Origin: Bacteroidota bacterium
Lineage (GTDB): Bacteria > Bacteroidota > Bacteroidia > Bacteroidales > VadinHA17
Direction of reading: 5' to 3'
Length of the DNA stretch: 13,726 nt
NCBI GenBank assembly: GCA_006227095.1
Contig: SBFZ01000084.1
Coordinates: forward strand, 1-13,726
The position numbers and the translations under genes were made by a program. Of the stretch, positions 7,631 to 13,726 are shown in pieces (position 1 is the stretch's first letter; the number at the start of each line of letters is the position of its first letter). The notes beneath the pieces were generated by a model that saw only the letters and a list, made by a program, of their open reading frames with translations, was not told where the DNA came from and ran no database searches.

Positions 7631-8473
7631 CTAACCGTACATGAACTGCCCCACGTTGGCATATGCCGAAGTGGGATTGACGCAACAGACCGGAATCTTT
7701 GAGCTGTTGGCTATGATAAACTGTTCCTTGGCGCCGAAGACAAAATCGGCAAAGGTGATATCCTTTGTGGTCATGATAAGGATCAGGTCGGCCTTCATCT
7801 CCTGGGCGATTTCCAGGGTACGTTCCCCGATCTTGTCAGCCGGGATCTCATGGAGCTCGTACTCTATATTATTCTGTATCAGCATCCTGACCGTGTAGTT
7901 CAGGTTGAGGTTGGTCTTCTTGGCAAGAGAGTCGTCCTTCCTCTGAGCCTTTAGTATATGGATCTTTGAGTCAAAGTATTTGCCCATGAAGATGGCCATT
8001 GAGAGTTTTTCCTTTTCCTCTGACCGGAAGTCGACCGGGAATACAATATTATGATACCTCTCATTGTCATCAGGCGGAGCCTGTACAACTATATACGGCA
8101 CCTTTGATTTTGCTATCACCTTCAGGGCCCAGCTGCCCGTCAGTTTCTGCATACCGCTCATGCCATGCGTTCCCATTACCACCAGTGACGCTTTCCGGTC
8201 ATTGACGAATTCGGGAATCTGTTTGAAGATGGAGCCCCGGGCAACATGTGTCTTTACCTTGACACCGAATTTGCGCTCAACGTCGGCCCCCCTGTTTTCC
8301 ATGGCAGCCTGCTTTGCCTTCATGCCCCCCTCGGTGGTGATCTTCTCTACAATATGCAGCAGGCAGACATCATTCCGCGTCATAAGCGAAATCTTGATGG
8401 CATGCTGCAATGCATATTCGGTCACCGGGGTAAAATCCCAGGGAACTACAATCATCTTGCTGTCGACTTCCAT
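7631..8473 (-). CDS. Universal stress protein, two UspA domains
   Basis: The product has 280 residues from ATG 8473 (MEVDSKMIVVPWDF). It has two UspA-type domains, about 5-131 and 141-275. The first begins MIVVPWDFTPVTEYAL and ends with the nucleotide-loop sequence GTHGMSGMQKLTGSW (101-115). The usual ATP-binding pattern is G-2x-G-9x-G-S/T; here there are 8 residues between the second G and the GS. The second domain begins NIVFPVDFRSEEKEKL and its loop is replaced by TTKDITFADFVFGAKEQF, so it probably does not bind ATP in the standard way. Tandem Usp proteins are cytosolic and linked to stress adaptation; the exact role is unknown. A further-upstream TTG at 8530 and a downstream ATG at 8455 are other possible starts. 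The gene is divergent from asnS and upstream of the gldA-like gene. Confidence 0.9.
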   Translation of the reverse strand: MEVDSKMIVVPWDFTPVTEYALQHAIKISLMTRNDVCLLHIVEKITTEGGMKAKQAAMENRGADVERKFGVKVKTHVARGSIFKQIPEFVNDRKASLVVMGTHGMSGMQKLTGSWALKVIAKSKVPYIVVQAPPDDNERYHNIVFPVDFRSEEKEKLSMAIFMGKYFDSKIHILKAQRKDDSLAKKTNLNLNYTVRMLIQNNIEYELHEIPADKIGERTLEIAQEMKADLILIMTTKDITFADFVFGAKEQFIIANSSKIPVCCVNPTSAYANVGQFMYG

Positions 8474-8577
8474 AATGTTATCGTTTTCAATTAGAATAGT
8501 AAAATTATCCTTTTTACGGAATAAATTCAATAGCCAAAGTACTTAGGAGAAACGCCTGCGCCATATGAAAAATTGCG

Positions 8578-8589
8578 TTTGTGCACAAA
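8578..8589. promoter_or_regulatory. 12-bp palindrome in the usp/asnS divergent region
   Basis: TTTGTGCACAAA is a perfect palindrome located between the divergent usp and asnS genes. It could be an operator for one or both genes. No protein can be named, and its half-sites do not match the CRP consensus well. Confidence 0.35.
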
Positions 8590-8603
8590 AACAGTGCCAT
8601 TTC

Positions 8604-8620
8604 CCGGAAGATCATTCCGG
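8604..8620. promoter_or_regulatory. Inverted repeat overlapping the expected asnS -33 region
   Basis: CCGGAA (8604-8609) and TTCCGG (8615-8620) are perfect complements separated by GATCA. The repeat sits 18-34 bp upstream of the asnS -7 box, where RNA polymerase would contact the -33 region, so a repressor bound there could block initiation. A chance palindrome remains possible. Confidence 0.4.
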
Positions 8621-8637
8621 TTACAGGAACAAAATGC

Positions 8638-8645
8638 TATTTTTG
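8638..8645 (+). promoter_or_regulatory. Candidate asnS -7 promoter box
   Basis: TATTTTTG matches TAnnTTTG exactly and lies 23 bp before the asnS ATG. No good TTTG box is found 19 bp upstream (TTCC at 8615-8618 is the closest), so the promoter may be weak or activator-dependent. Confidence 0.45.
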
Positions 8646-8668
8646 TCTGCATAATGCGATGATTATTT

Positions 8669-10057
8669 ATGAAGCGAAAAAGAGTAAAGGAACTGCTTGA
8701 GAGCCATGCAACGGGTGAAGAGGTGCTTGTCAAGGGATGGGTCAGAACAAAAAGGGAGATCAAGAATGTGGCCTTTGTGGCACTTAATGACGGATCAACC
8801 ATAAACAGTATACAGATAGTTGTAGATATAAACTCGTTTGCGGCAGACTTGCTGCGTGACATCACCACCGGAGCCAGCCTGGCCGTGACCGGAACCCTGG
8901 TGCAGTCACAGGGCAAGGGTCAGAGCGTTGAGATTTCCGCTTCGGATATCACCCTCTACGGCAAGTGTGACCCGGAGACATATCCCCTGCAGAAGAAGGG
9001 ACACTCAATGGAGTTCCTCAGGGAAATAGCTCACCTGCGGTTCCGCACAAACACCTTTGGTGCCGTGATGCGGATACGGCACGCCATGGCATTCGCTGTG
9101 CATAAGTATTTCAATGACAGGGGATTCTTCTATCTCCATACACCCATTGTTACCGGCAGTGATGCCGAGGGAGCAGGTGAAATGTTCCATGTAACCACTC
9201 TCGACCTTGAAAATCCGCCCCGTACCACTGAAGGGACGATTGACTACGAAAAGGACTTCTTCGGCAAACCAACCAACCTTACCGTCTCGGGCCAGCTTGA
9301 GGGTGAACTGGGAGCGCTCGCGCTGGGCGAGATCTACACTTTCGGCCCCACTTTCCGTGCAGAGAACTCAAACACCCCCCGCCATCTTGCAGAGTTCTGG
9401 ATGATTGAACCAGAAATGGCATTCTGGGATATCAATGACAACATGGATCTGGCGGAGGATTTCACCAAGTACCTTATAAGGTATGCCCTTGACAACTGCC
9501 GTGAAGACCTTGAGTTTCTCAACAAAATGATAGACAACGGCCTGATCGAAAGGCTGGAGTTCGTTCTGGCCAACAGTTACATGAGGCTTACCTACACCGA
9601 GGCCATCAAGATACTTGAATCGGCCGGACGCAAGTGGGAATACCCCGTTGGCTGGGGACGTGACCTGCAGGCTGAGCATGAACGTTTCCTCGTCGAAACA
9701 CATTTTAAGAGACCGGTGATACTTACTGACTACCCGATGAGCATCAAGGCATTCTACATGAAGCAGAATGATGACGGCAAGACTGTCAGGGCCATGGATG
9801 TGCTCTTTCCCGGAATAGGTGAGATTATCGGAGGCTCACAGAGGGAGGAAGAGCTTGATAAGCTGACAAGGAGGATTGAAGAGCTTAACCTGCCTCTGAA
9901 GGATCTCTGGTGGTATCTCGATACAAGGAAATTCGGCACTGCACCTCACTCAGGCTTCGGACTCGGGTTTGAGAGGCTGATACTCTTCATGACCGGCATG
10001 TCAAACATCCGCGATGTGATACCGTTCCCGCGAACCCCGCGGAATGCGGAGTTCTAG
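8669..10057 (+). CDS. asnS: Asparagine-tRNA ligase
   Basis: This class IIb aminoacyl-tRNA synthetase charges tRNA-Asn with asparagine in the cytosol. The product has 462 residues (E. coli 466). An N-terminal OB-fold anticodon-binding domain (about 18-100, [25 protein letters not shown]) precedes the catalytic domain. Motif 1 lies in the [13 protein letters not shown] to THPIV-like region (136-161), motif 2 is [21 protein letters not shown] (from 229 to 249), and motif 3 is GFGLGFERL (429-437). The short motif-2 loop [11 protein letters not shown] and the WMIEPE ending favour AsnRS over AspRS. The start is ATG 8669, preceded by an A/T-rich stretch without a Shine-Dalgarno site. rpoN follows after 20 bp on the same strand, suggesting co-transcription. 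No anomaly was seen. Confidence 0.96.
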   Translation: MKRKRVKELLESHATGEEVLVKGWVRTKREIKNVAFVALNDGSTINSIQIVVDINSFAADLLRDITTGASLAVTGTLVQSQGKGQSVEISASDITLYGKCDPETYPLQKKGHSMEFLREIAHLRFRTNTFGAVMRIRHAMAFAVHKYFNDRGFFYLHTPIVTGSDAEGAGEMFHVTTLDLENPPRTTEGTIDYEKDFFGKPTNLTVSGQLEGELGALALGEIYTFGPTFRAENSNTPRHLAEFWMIEPEMAFWDINDNMDLAEDFTKYLIRYALDNCREDLEFLNKMIDNGLIERLEFVLANSYMRLTYTEAIKILESAGRKWEYPVGWGRDLQAEHERFLVETHFKRPVILTDYPMSIKAFYMKQNDDGKTVRAMDVLFPGIGEIIGGSQREEELDKLTRRIEELNLPLKDLWWYLDTRKFGTAPHSGFGLGFERLILFMTGMSNIRDVIPFPRTPRNAEF

Positions 10058-10077
10058 GAATCTGAAACGAAGGCATC

Positions 10078-11541
10078 ATGCTCGACCAGAAACTCCAGCA
10101 GAAGCTGCTCCAGAAACTGTCACCGCAGCAGATCCAGATGATCAAGCTTCTGGAGGTGCCTGCCATGCAGCTCGAGCAACGTATCAAGAAGGAACTGGAG
10201 GAAAACCCCGCACTGGAGGAGGGTCCTGACGATGATGATCTGCCCGGAGAGAATGACGAGGAAGAAATTGACCAGGAACAGGCTGACCGTGAACAGGATG
10301 AGTTCGCCCTGGATGACTACCTGAACGATGAGGATATTCCTGATTACAGACTGCAGATAAACAACGCCTCGAAAGACGATGAGCGAAGGGATGAGATACC
10401 CTATGCTGCCGGTTCATCATTTCACGAAAACCTTATACAGCAGTTCAACCTGCGTGTTGACACCGAGCGGGAGGAGACACTCGGAGAATATATCATTGGC
10501 AACATTGACGATGATGGTTACCTGCGCCGCGAGGTGGAGAACATGGTTGATGACCTCGCCTTTCTTCAGAACATCACCACCGATGAAAATGAGCTCAATG
10601 CCATCCTGATGATTATCCAGGATCTGGAGCCGGCAGGAGTGGGAGCACGTGACCTGCGTGAGTGCCTGCTGTTACAGATTGAGAGAAAGGATCAGTCGGT
10701 ACCTGCGGTTGTACTGACAAAAACTGTTCTTACAGACTTCTTCGAGGAGTTTTCACGGCGGCACTATGAAAAGATAATGACCAGGCTTGGCATTGGAGAG
10801 GATGAAATGAAAGGGGTCATTGATGAGGTGCTTAAACTGAATCCCAAGCCGGGCGGAACGATTAGTGATCCTTACACCAGAACGGCGCAGCATATCATTC
10901 CCGATTTCATCCTTGAGCAGTCTGACAGTGGTCTTGAATTAAGCCTTAACAACAGGAATATTCCTGAGCTGAAGGTCAACAGGGGATACTCCGAGATGCT
11001 TGAATCATACTCGCGAGACAAAAAGGCCGGAAAACAGAACCGTGATGCGGTAATGTTTGTGAAACAGAAGCTCGATGCTGCAAGATGGTTTATAGACGCG
11101 ATGAAGCAAAGGCAGAATACCCTGCTGCTTACCATGAATGCCATCCTTGAGTACCAGAAGGAATACTTCGCCGAGGGTGATGACACCAGGCTCAAACCAA
11201 TGATACTCAAGGATGTGGCTGAGATGACCGGGCTTGATATATCCACTGTTTCAAGGGTGGCAAACAGCAAGTACATTCAGACTCATTTCGGGATTTTTCC
11301 GCTTAAGTTTTTCTTCTCCGAGGGGATGCAGACTGATGCCGGTGATGAGGTGTCAACCCGGGAGATAAAGCGGATCCTCCAGGAGTGTCTCAGCAATGAA
11401 GACAAGCGCAAGCCGCTGACAGACGAAAAGCTTACAGAGATTCTTCAGGAAAAGGGATATCAGATAGCACGCCGCACAGTGGCAAAATACCGGGAGCAGC
11501 TGAATATTCCTGTCGCAAGGATGAGAAAGGAGATAAAGTGA
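10078..11541 (+). CDS. rpoN: RNA polymerase sigma-54 factor
   Basis: Sigma-54 directs RNA polymerase to -24/-12 promoters and needs AAA+ activators to open DNA. The product has 487 residues. Region I is the Gln/Leu-rich start (LQQKLLQKLSPQQIQMIKLL and on to ENPALEE, 1-45), which contacts activators. Region II is very acidic (about 46-95, runs of D and E). Region III holds the core-binding part with DLEPAGVGARDLRECLLLQ and the helix-turn-helix LKDVAEMTGLDISTVSRVAN (377-396). The RpoN box ARRTVAKYRE (464-473), which reads the -24 element, is intact near the C-terminus. ATG 10078 is preceded by GAAGGC, at best a weak Shine-Dalgarno site. The gene follows asnS by 20 bp. I found no bEBP activator gene in the window. 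Confidence 0.97.
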   Translation: MLDQKLQQKLLQKLSPQQIQMIKLLEVPAMQLEQRIKKELEENPALEEGPDDDDLPGENDEEEIDQEQADREQDEFALDDYLNDEDIPDYRLQINNASKDDERRDEIPYAAGSSFHENLIQQFNLRVDTEREETLGEYIIGNIDDDGYLRREVENMVDDLAFLQNITTDENELNAILMIIQDLEPAGVGARDLRECLLLQIERKDQSVPAVVLTKTVLTDFFEEFSRRHYEKIMTRLGIGEDEMKGVIDEVLKLNPKPGGTISDPYTRTAQHIIPDFILEQSDSGLELSLNNRNIPELKVNRGYSEMLESYSRDKKAGKQNRDAVMFVKQKLDAARWFIDAMKQRQNTLLLTMNAILEYQKEYFAEGDDTRLKPMILKDVAEMTGLDISTVSRVANSKYIQTHFGIFPLKFFFSEGMQTDAGDEVSTREIKRILQECLSNEDKRKPLTDEKLTEILQEKGYQIARRTVAKYREQLNIPVARMRKEIK

Positions 11542-11690
11542 CCTGCGGCCGGAGGTATTTGACAGATTGGAGAAGCAGACAAAATGACCAGCAGCCGGGT
11601 GAGGGTTGCAATGGGATTGACAGAATTGGGAAAGATACAAAGTAACCCCCAGCCCGATGTGGCCGCAGGGGAATTTCCAGAATGAGGAGG
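11542..11690. repeat. Three degenerate ~58-bp repeats after rpoN
   Basis: Three related blocks recur at near-constant spacing: TTTGACAGATTGGAGAAG (11558-11575), ATTGACAGAATTGGGAAAG (11616-11634) and ATTTCCAGAATGAGGAGG (11673-11690), offset by 58 and 57 bp. Each is preceded by a GACC/AACC block (11540, 11586, 11644) and a G/C-rich segment with GCGGCC, GCAGCC or GCCGCA. The outer ends carry a perfect inverted repeat CCTGCGGCC (11542-11550) / GGCCGCAGG (11661-11669). The third block supplies the purine-rich sequence in front of the next gene. Confidence 0.6.
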
Positions 11691-11698
11691 AGGCAACA

Positions 11699-12391
11699 AT
11701 GGATCAGGGTGTGAATGAATCGGAGGGAACCGGCATGGACAACAGGCCGGAAGGGATGCCTGAGGGCAGGAATGATACGATAAGGAGAGTGGCGAAAGTA
11801 CTTTCGGTTATCTTTCACCCGGTATTCATGCCACTATACGGGCTGCTTATCATCTACAGCTCCCATACATTGCATTCGTTCATGCCGGTGCAGATCAAGC
11901 GGATGATCTTTATTCTGGTGCTGGCCAACAACATAATGATACCCATGGCCCTTGCCACGGTACTGTACGCCAGGGGAGCAATCCGTACCTTCAATGCGCG
12001 TGACCGCAATGAGCGGATGATACTGCTTACCTTTTCAGTGGTGATGTACACTCTGACAGCACTGTTGCTGATGAAAATGCAGTTGCCGAGTCTCTTCAGG
12101 GCATATTTCATTGCCATTGCCTTTGTCACCCTGATAACCCTGGTGATAACGGTCTTTTACAGGATCTCGCTGCATGCATCAGGCATCGGAGGGCTGCTGG
12201 TGCTGATAGTGTTCATGATATTGCTTTATCACAACAGCATGGTCTGGCAACTTGTTGCCGTTTTCATTACCGGAGGTGCTGTAATGGCTTCGAGGATCTA
12301 TCTTGATGATCATTCGCCCCGGGAAGTATGGACCGGACTGCTGGCCGGGATGGCAGTGATGGGACTGTCACTTTTTTTTATTCTCAAGTAA
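11699..12391 (+). CDS. PAP2-like integral membrane protein
   Basis: The product has 230 residues if it starts at ATG 11699. That start has a good purine-rich site (AGGAGGAGG, 11685-11693), unusual for this window; ATG 11657 (14 residues longer) and ATG 11735 are alternatives. After a hydrophilic acidic N-terminus there are six or seven hydrophobic helices, roughly 32-55, 69-92, 107-126, 134-155, 163-178, 183-202 and 209-229. Near the end, ASRIYLDDHSPREVWTG resembles motif C3 of PAP2 phosphatases (SRx5HxxxD), with Glu where Asp is usual. The PSGH of motif C2 is replaced by SLHASGIGG, and C1 (Kx6RP) is at best recalled by ARDRNERM. It fits the PAP2-like proteins of Bacteroidota, whose lipid-phosphatase activity is uncertain. 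Its 3' end overlaps the convergent glycosyltransferase gene by 24 bp. It may share a transcript with rpoN. Confidence 0.75.
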   Translation: MDQGVNESEGTGMDNRPEGMPEGRNDTIRRVAKVLSVIFHPVFMPLYGLLIIYSSHTLHSFMPVQIKRMIFILVLANNIMIPMALATVLYARGAIRTFNARDRNERMILLTFSVVMYTLTALLLMKMQLPSLFRAYFIAIAFVTLITLVITVFYRISLHASGIGGLLVLIVFMILLYHNSMVWQLVAVFITGGAVMASRIYLDDHSPREVWTGLLAGMAVMGLSLFFILK

Positions 12392-13726
12392 AAGGTTTAT
12401 TGCATTTTCAAGAAGGGGGGCGCTATCAGGGAGATGTTGCCCCGTACCGGCATCAACACCGTGGCGGGCATCATTCCGGTTCAGGTTTTCAGCCAGTAGT
12501 GCCAGCCTCTCCAGCCTGCTCTGCCTTAGGGTAACAAATCCATACAGGCCATCCAGGTATTTGCCCAGATATTCCTGTTCAGGCTGACCCGGGGTGGGAA
12601 TAAGCACTGCTCCCCTGCCCATCGAAGCCAGCTCCATGATTGAGGAATAGCCTGCCCTCGCAATTACCAGTGAGGCACCGGTGATAAAACGATGCATGTC
12701 GCGAGAGGAAGGAGCGGTGATATACTGCACTTCGATGCGCGACTCCGGCAGGCGGGACAGAGGGGTGGCAGTGAGTACTGTCAGATATATGGCAGAGTGA
12801 GGCTCAGGCTCCCTGCCAGCAGCTGTGACTGGGTCAGTCAGTGGGTCCTCGGGTGACTTTGCCGGCATCAAATCTGATTTACCGGAGCCCAGTGCCGCCA
12901 CCACCTTCTCAAGCATCAGCGACCGTTGCGGTTCGGGCCCCGAGAGCAGCAGGCACACATACGGGGAGGAAGGAATTGATGGGTTATATTCCGGGGCAGA
13001 TTGCCGGCTTTGCTCATCAGGTTGACCGGATTGCAGCATCTTATCTCCTGCAGCGGCAATGGATGAATAGGGAGTCACCCCTGCAGCTGTAACCGGAGAG
13101 GCAAACCGGGAAAGCGGACCCGTATAGACCAGGTTCACGGGCTGCGGTGATCCGGCCAGGTGCGACAGCCTGCCGGAGAGGGTTGAGTGTACGTTAGTCC
13201 GGGGCCTGCCCGGATGCGACAGCCTGCCGGAGAGATTTACATCTCCCGGGTAGTCGGGCACCAGGCAGAGGTCATACCTTTTAATTATATTGCGGTGAAT
13301 CCGTTCCGCCAGCGGCTCCAGGAACCGCAGCCCGGCGGGGAAGGGTATCCGCACCTGGTGGGTGACATACACCGAGAAGATCTCCCTGTGGTAAAAGCCA
13401 AACCTGTTGTCGGAGATAATCACATCTGGCCTTATTTCTTCCGCCAGGCGACGGAGGGTTCCGTGATCCCTGATTGCTGAGACAATCATGCGCGGCAGCT
13501 GCAGGAAGATGCAGAGGTACTGCGGAAGAAAACGTGAGTAGCTGATTTTCAGTCCCGGGATCTCAGCCAGCGTGACTCCCGGAAGGCCTTTAACTGCCAT
13601 CCGCAGAAGGGTGGCATCTGCAGCAAAGATGACATTGCAGCCTCTTCTCTGCAGTTCCAGCGCCAGTGGTATCATTCGCCCGGCGTGGCCGTATCCCCAG
13701 CTGAGGGGGCTGATCAGAACCTTTGC
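12368..13726 (-). CDS. GT28/MurG-like glycosyltransferase, start just outside window
   Basis: The frame is open to the window edge. The visible N-terminus AKVLISPLSWGYGHAGRMIP is the usual first strand and glycine loop of this GT-B family, so only a few residues are missing. 452 residues are visible. The donor-binding half carries YVCLLLSGPEPQRS (12961-12920) and the GT28 block ASLVIARAGYSSIMELA followed by VLIPTPGQPEQEYL (about 12660-12566). The protein probably transfers a sugar to an envelope lipid or polysaccharide; donor and acceptor are unknown. It appears roughly 90-100 residues longer than relatives I recall (about 350). The excess is in two proline/serine/alanine-rich segments (13102-12962 and 12892-12796), which share a PVTAAG motif, and in an in-frame 54-bp duplication (from 13161 to 13234) repeating LSGRLSH. 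No stop or frameshift interrupts it. A first ATG at 13675 would cut off the glycine loop. Confidence 0.8.
   Translation of the reverse strand, partial: AKVLISPLSWGYGHAGRMIPLALELQRRGCNVIFAADATLLRMAVKGLPGVTLAEIPGLKISYSRFLPQYLCIFLQLPRMIVSAIRDHGTLRRLAEEIRPDVIISDNRFGFYHREIFSVYVTHQVRIPFPAGLRFLEPLAERIHRNIIKRYDLCLVPDYPGDVNLSGRLSHPGRPRTNVHSTLSGRLSHLAGSPQPVNLVYTGPLSRFASPVTAAGVTPYSSIAAAGDKMLQSGQPDEQSRQSAPEYNPSIPSSPYVCLLLSGPEPQRSLMLEKVVAALGSGKSDLMPAKSPEDPLTDPVTAAGREPEPHSAIYLTVLTATPLSRLPESRIEVQYITAPSSRDMHRFITGASLVIARAGYSSIMELASMGRGAVLIPTPGQPEQEYLGKYLDGLYGFVTLRQSRLERLALLAENLNRNDARHGVDAGTGQHLPDSAPLLENAINLLLENKKK
13161..13234. repeat. 20-bp direct repeat inside the glycosyltransferase gene
   Basis: TGCGACAGCCTGCCGGAGAG occurs at 13161-13180 and again, identical, at 13215-13234. 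The offset is 54 bp, exactly 18 codons, so the reading frame is kept and LSGRLSH appears twice in the protein. Confidence 0.95.

Noticed and set aside
7611..7685. Longer N-terminus for the GldA-like protein
   Set aside because: The extra 25 residues overlap usp and include the translated heptamer repeat; MSIVVSNVTKLYG at 7610 matches normal ABC N-termini.
8535..8541. usp -7 promoter box (TACTTTG on the minus strand)
   Set aside because: It has one base too few to fit TAnnTTTG and no -33 partner at 19 bp, so I do not call it.
11432..11818. Minus-strand frames across the rpoN/PAP2-like junction
   Set aside because: Several minus frames show repeated peptide stretches, but this follows from the degenerate 58-bp repeats; the frames overlap real genes and lack family matches.
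12368..13726. Glycosyltransferase as pseudogene
   Set aside because: Despite duplication and low-complexity insertions, the frame is open throughout and both the N-terminal glycine loop and C-terminal donor site are intact.

Overview
The window reads as chromosomal DNA of a member of the Bacteroidota, probably from the Bacteroidales/Marinilabiliales side. The evidence is the protein types (a GldA-like ABC ATPase whose sequence runs YLPENNPLYLDMFVREYL, a Bacteroidota-style tandem UspA protein, a 419-residue MetK), the near absence of Shine-Dalgarno sites, and promoter boxes of the Bacteroidota form TAnnTTTG upstream of metH, metK and asnS. I cannot name the species.

Layout. Positions 3-452 (+) hold the 3' part of a small S24/S26 (signal-peptidase-like) protein, closed by a hairpin terminator at 472-491. 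A short intergenic region with 7-bp tandem repeats and a candidate promoter leads into metH (585-4217, +) and metF (4224-5189, +), separated by 6 bp. metK (5186-6445, -) converges on metF, and the two TAG stop codons overlap in one palindromic CTAG. Upstream of metK are a structured leader of about 125 nt, a strong promoter candidate, a perfect 9-bp-arm inverted repeat and a 20-bp tandem repeat array; positions 6620-6899 contain no gene. A minus-strand pair, usp (7631-8473) and a gldA-like ABC ATPase (6900-7610), follows. A divergent intergenic region with two palindromes leads to asnS (8669-10057, +), rpoN (10078-11541, +) and a PAP2-like membrane protein (11699-12391, +). A GT28/MurG-like glycosyltransferase (12368 to beyond the window end, -) converges on the last gene with a 24-bp overlap.

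How the genes work together. metF, metH and metK encode three consecutive steps of the methyl cycle: MetF makes 5-methyl-tetrahydrofolate, MetH uses it with cobalamin to methylate homocysteine, and MetK converts methionine to S-adenosylmethionine. Each of the two transcription units, metHF and metK, has its own promoter candidate. asnS and rpoN form a close pair (20-bp gap), followed by the membrane protein after a repeat-rich spacer. The rest is housekeeping or envelope-related.

I see no defence system, prophage, integrase, transposase, CRISPR array or RNA gene. The observations most worth following are the metK leader with mutually exclusive pairings just before the AUG, the unusual metH start region, the 54-bp in-frame duplication and proline/serine/alanine-rich insertions in the glycosyltransferase, and the heptamer repeat family that supplies part of the metK promoter.
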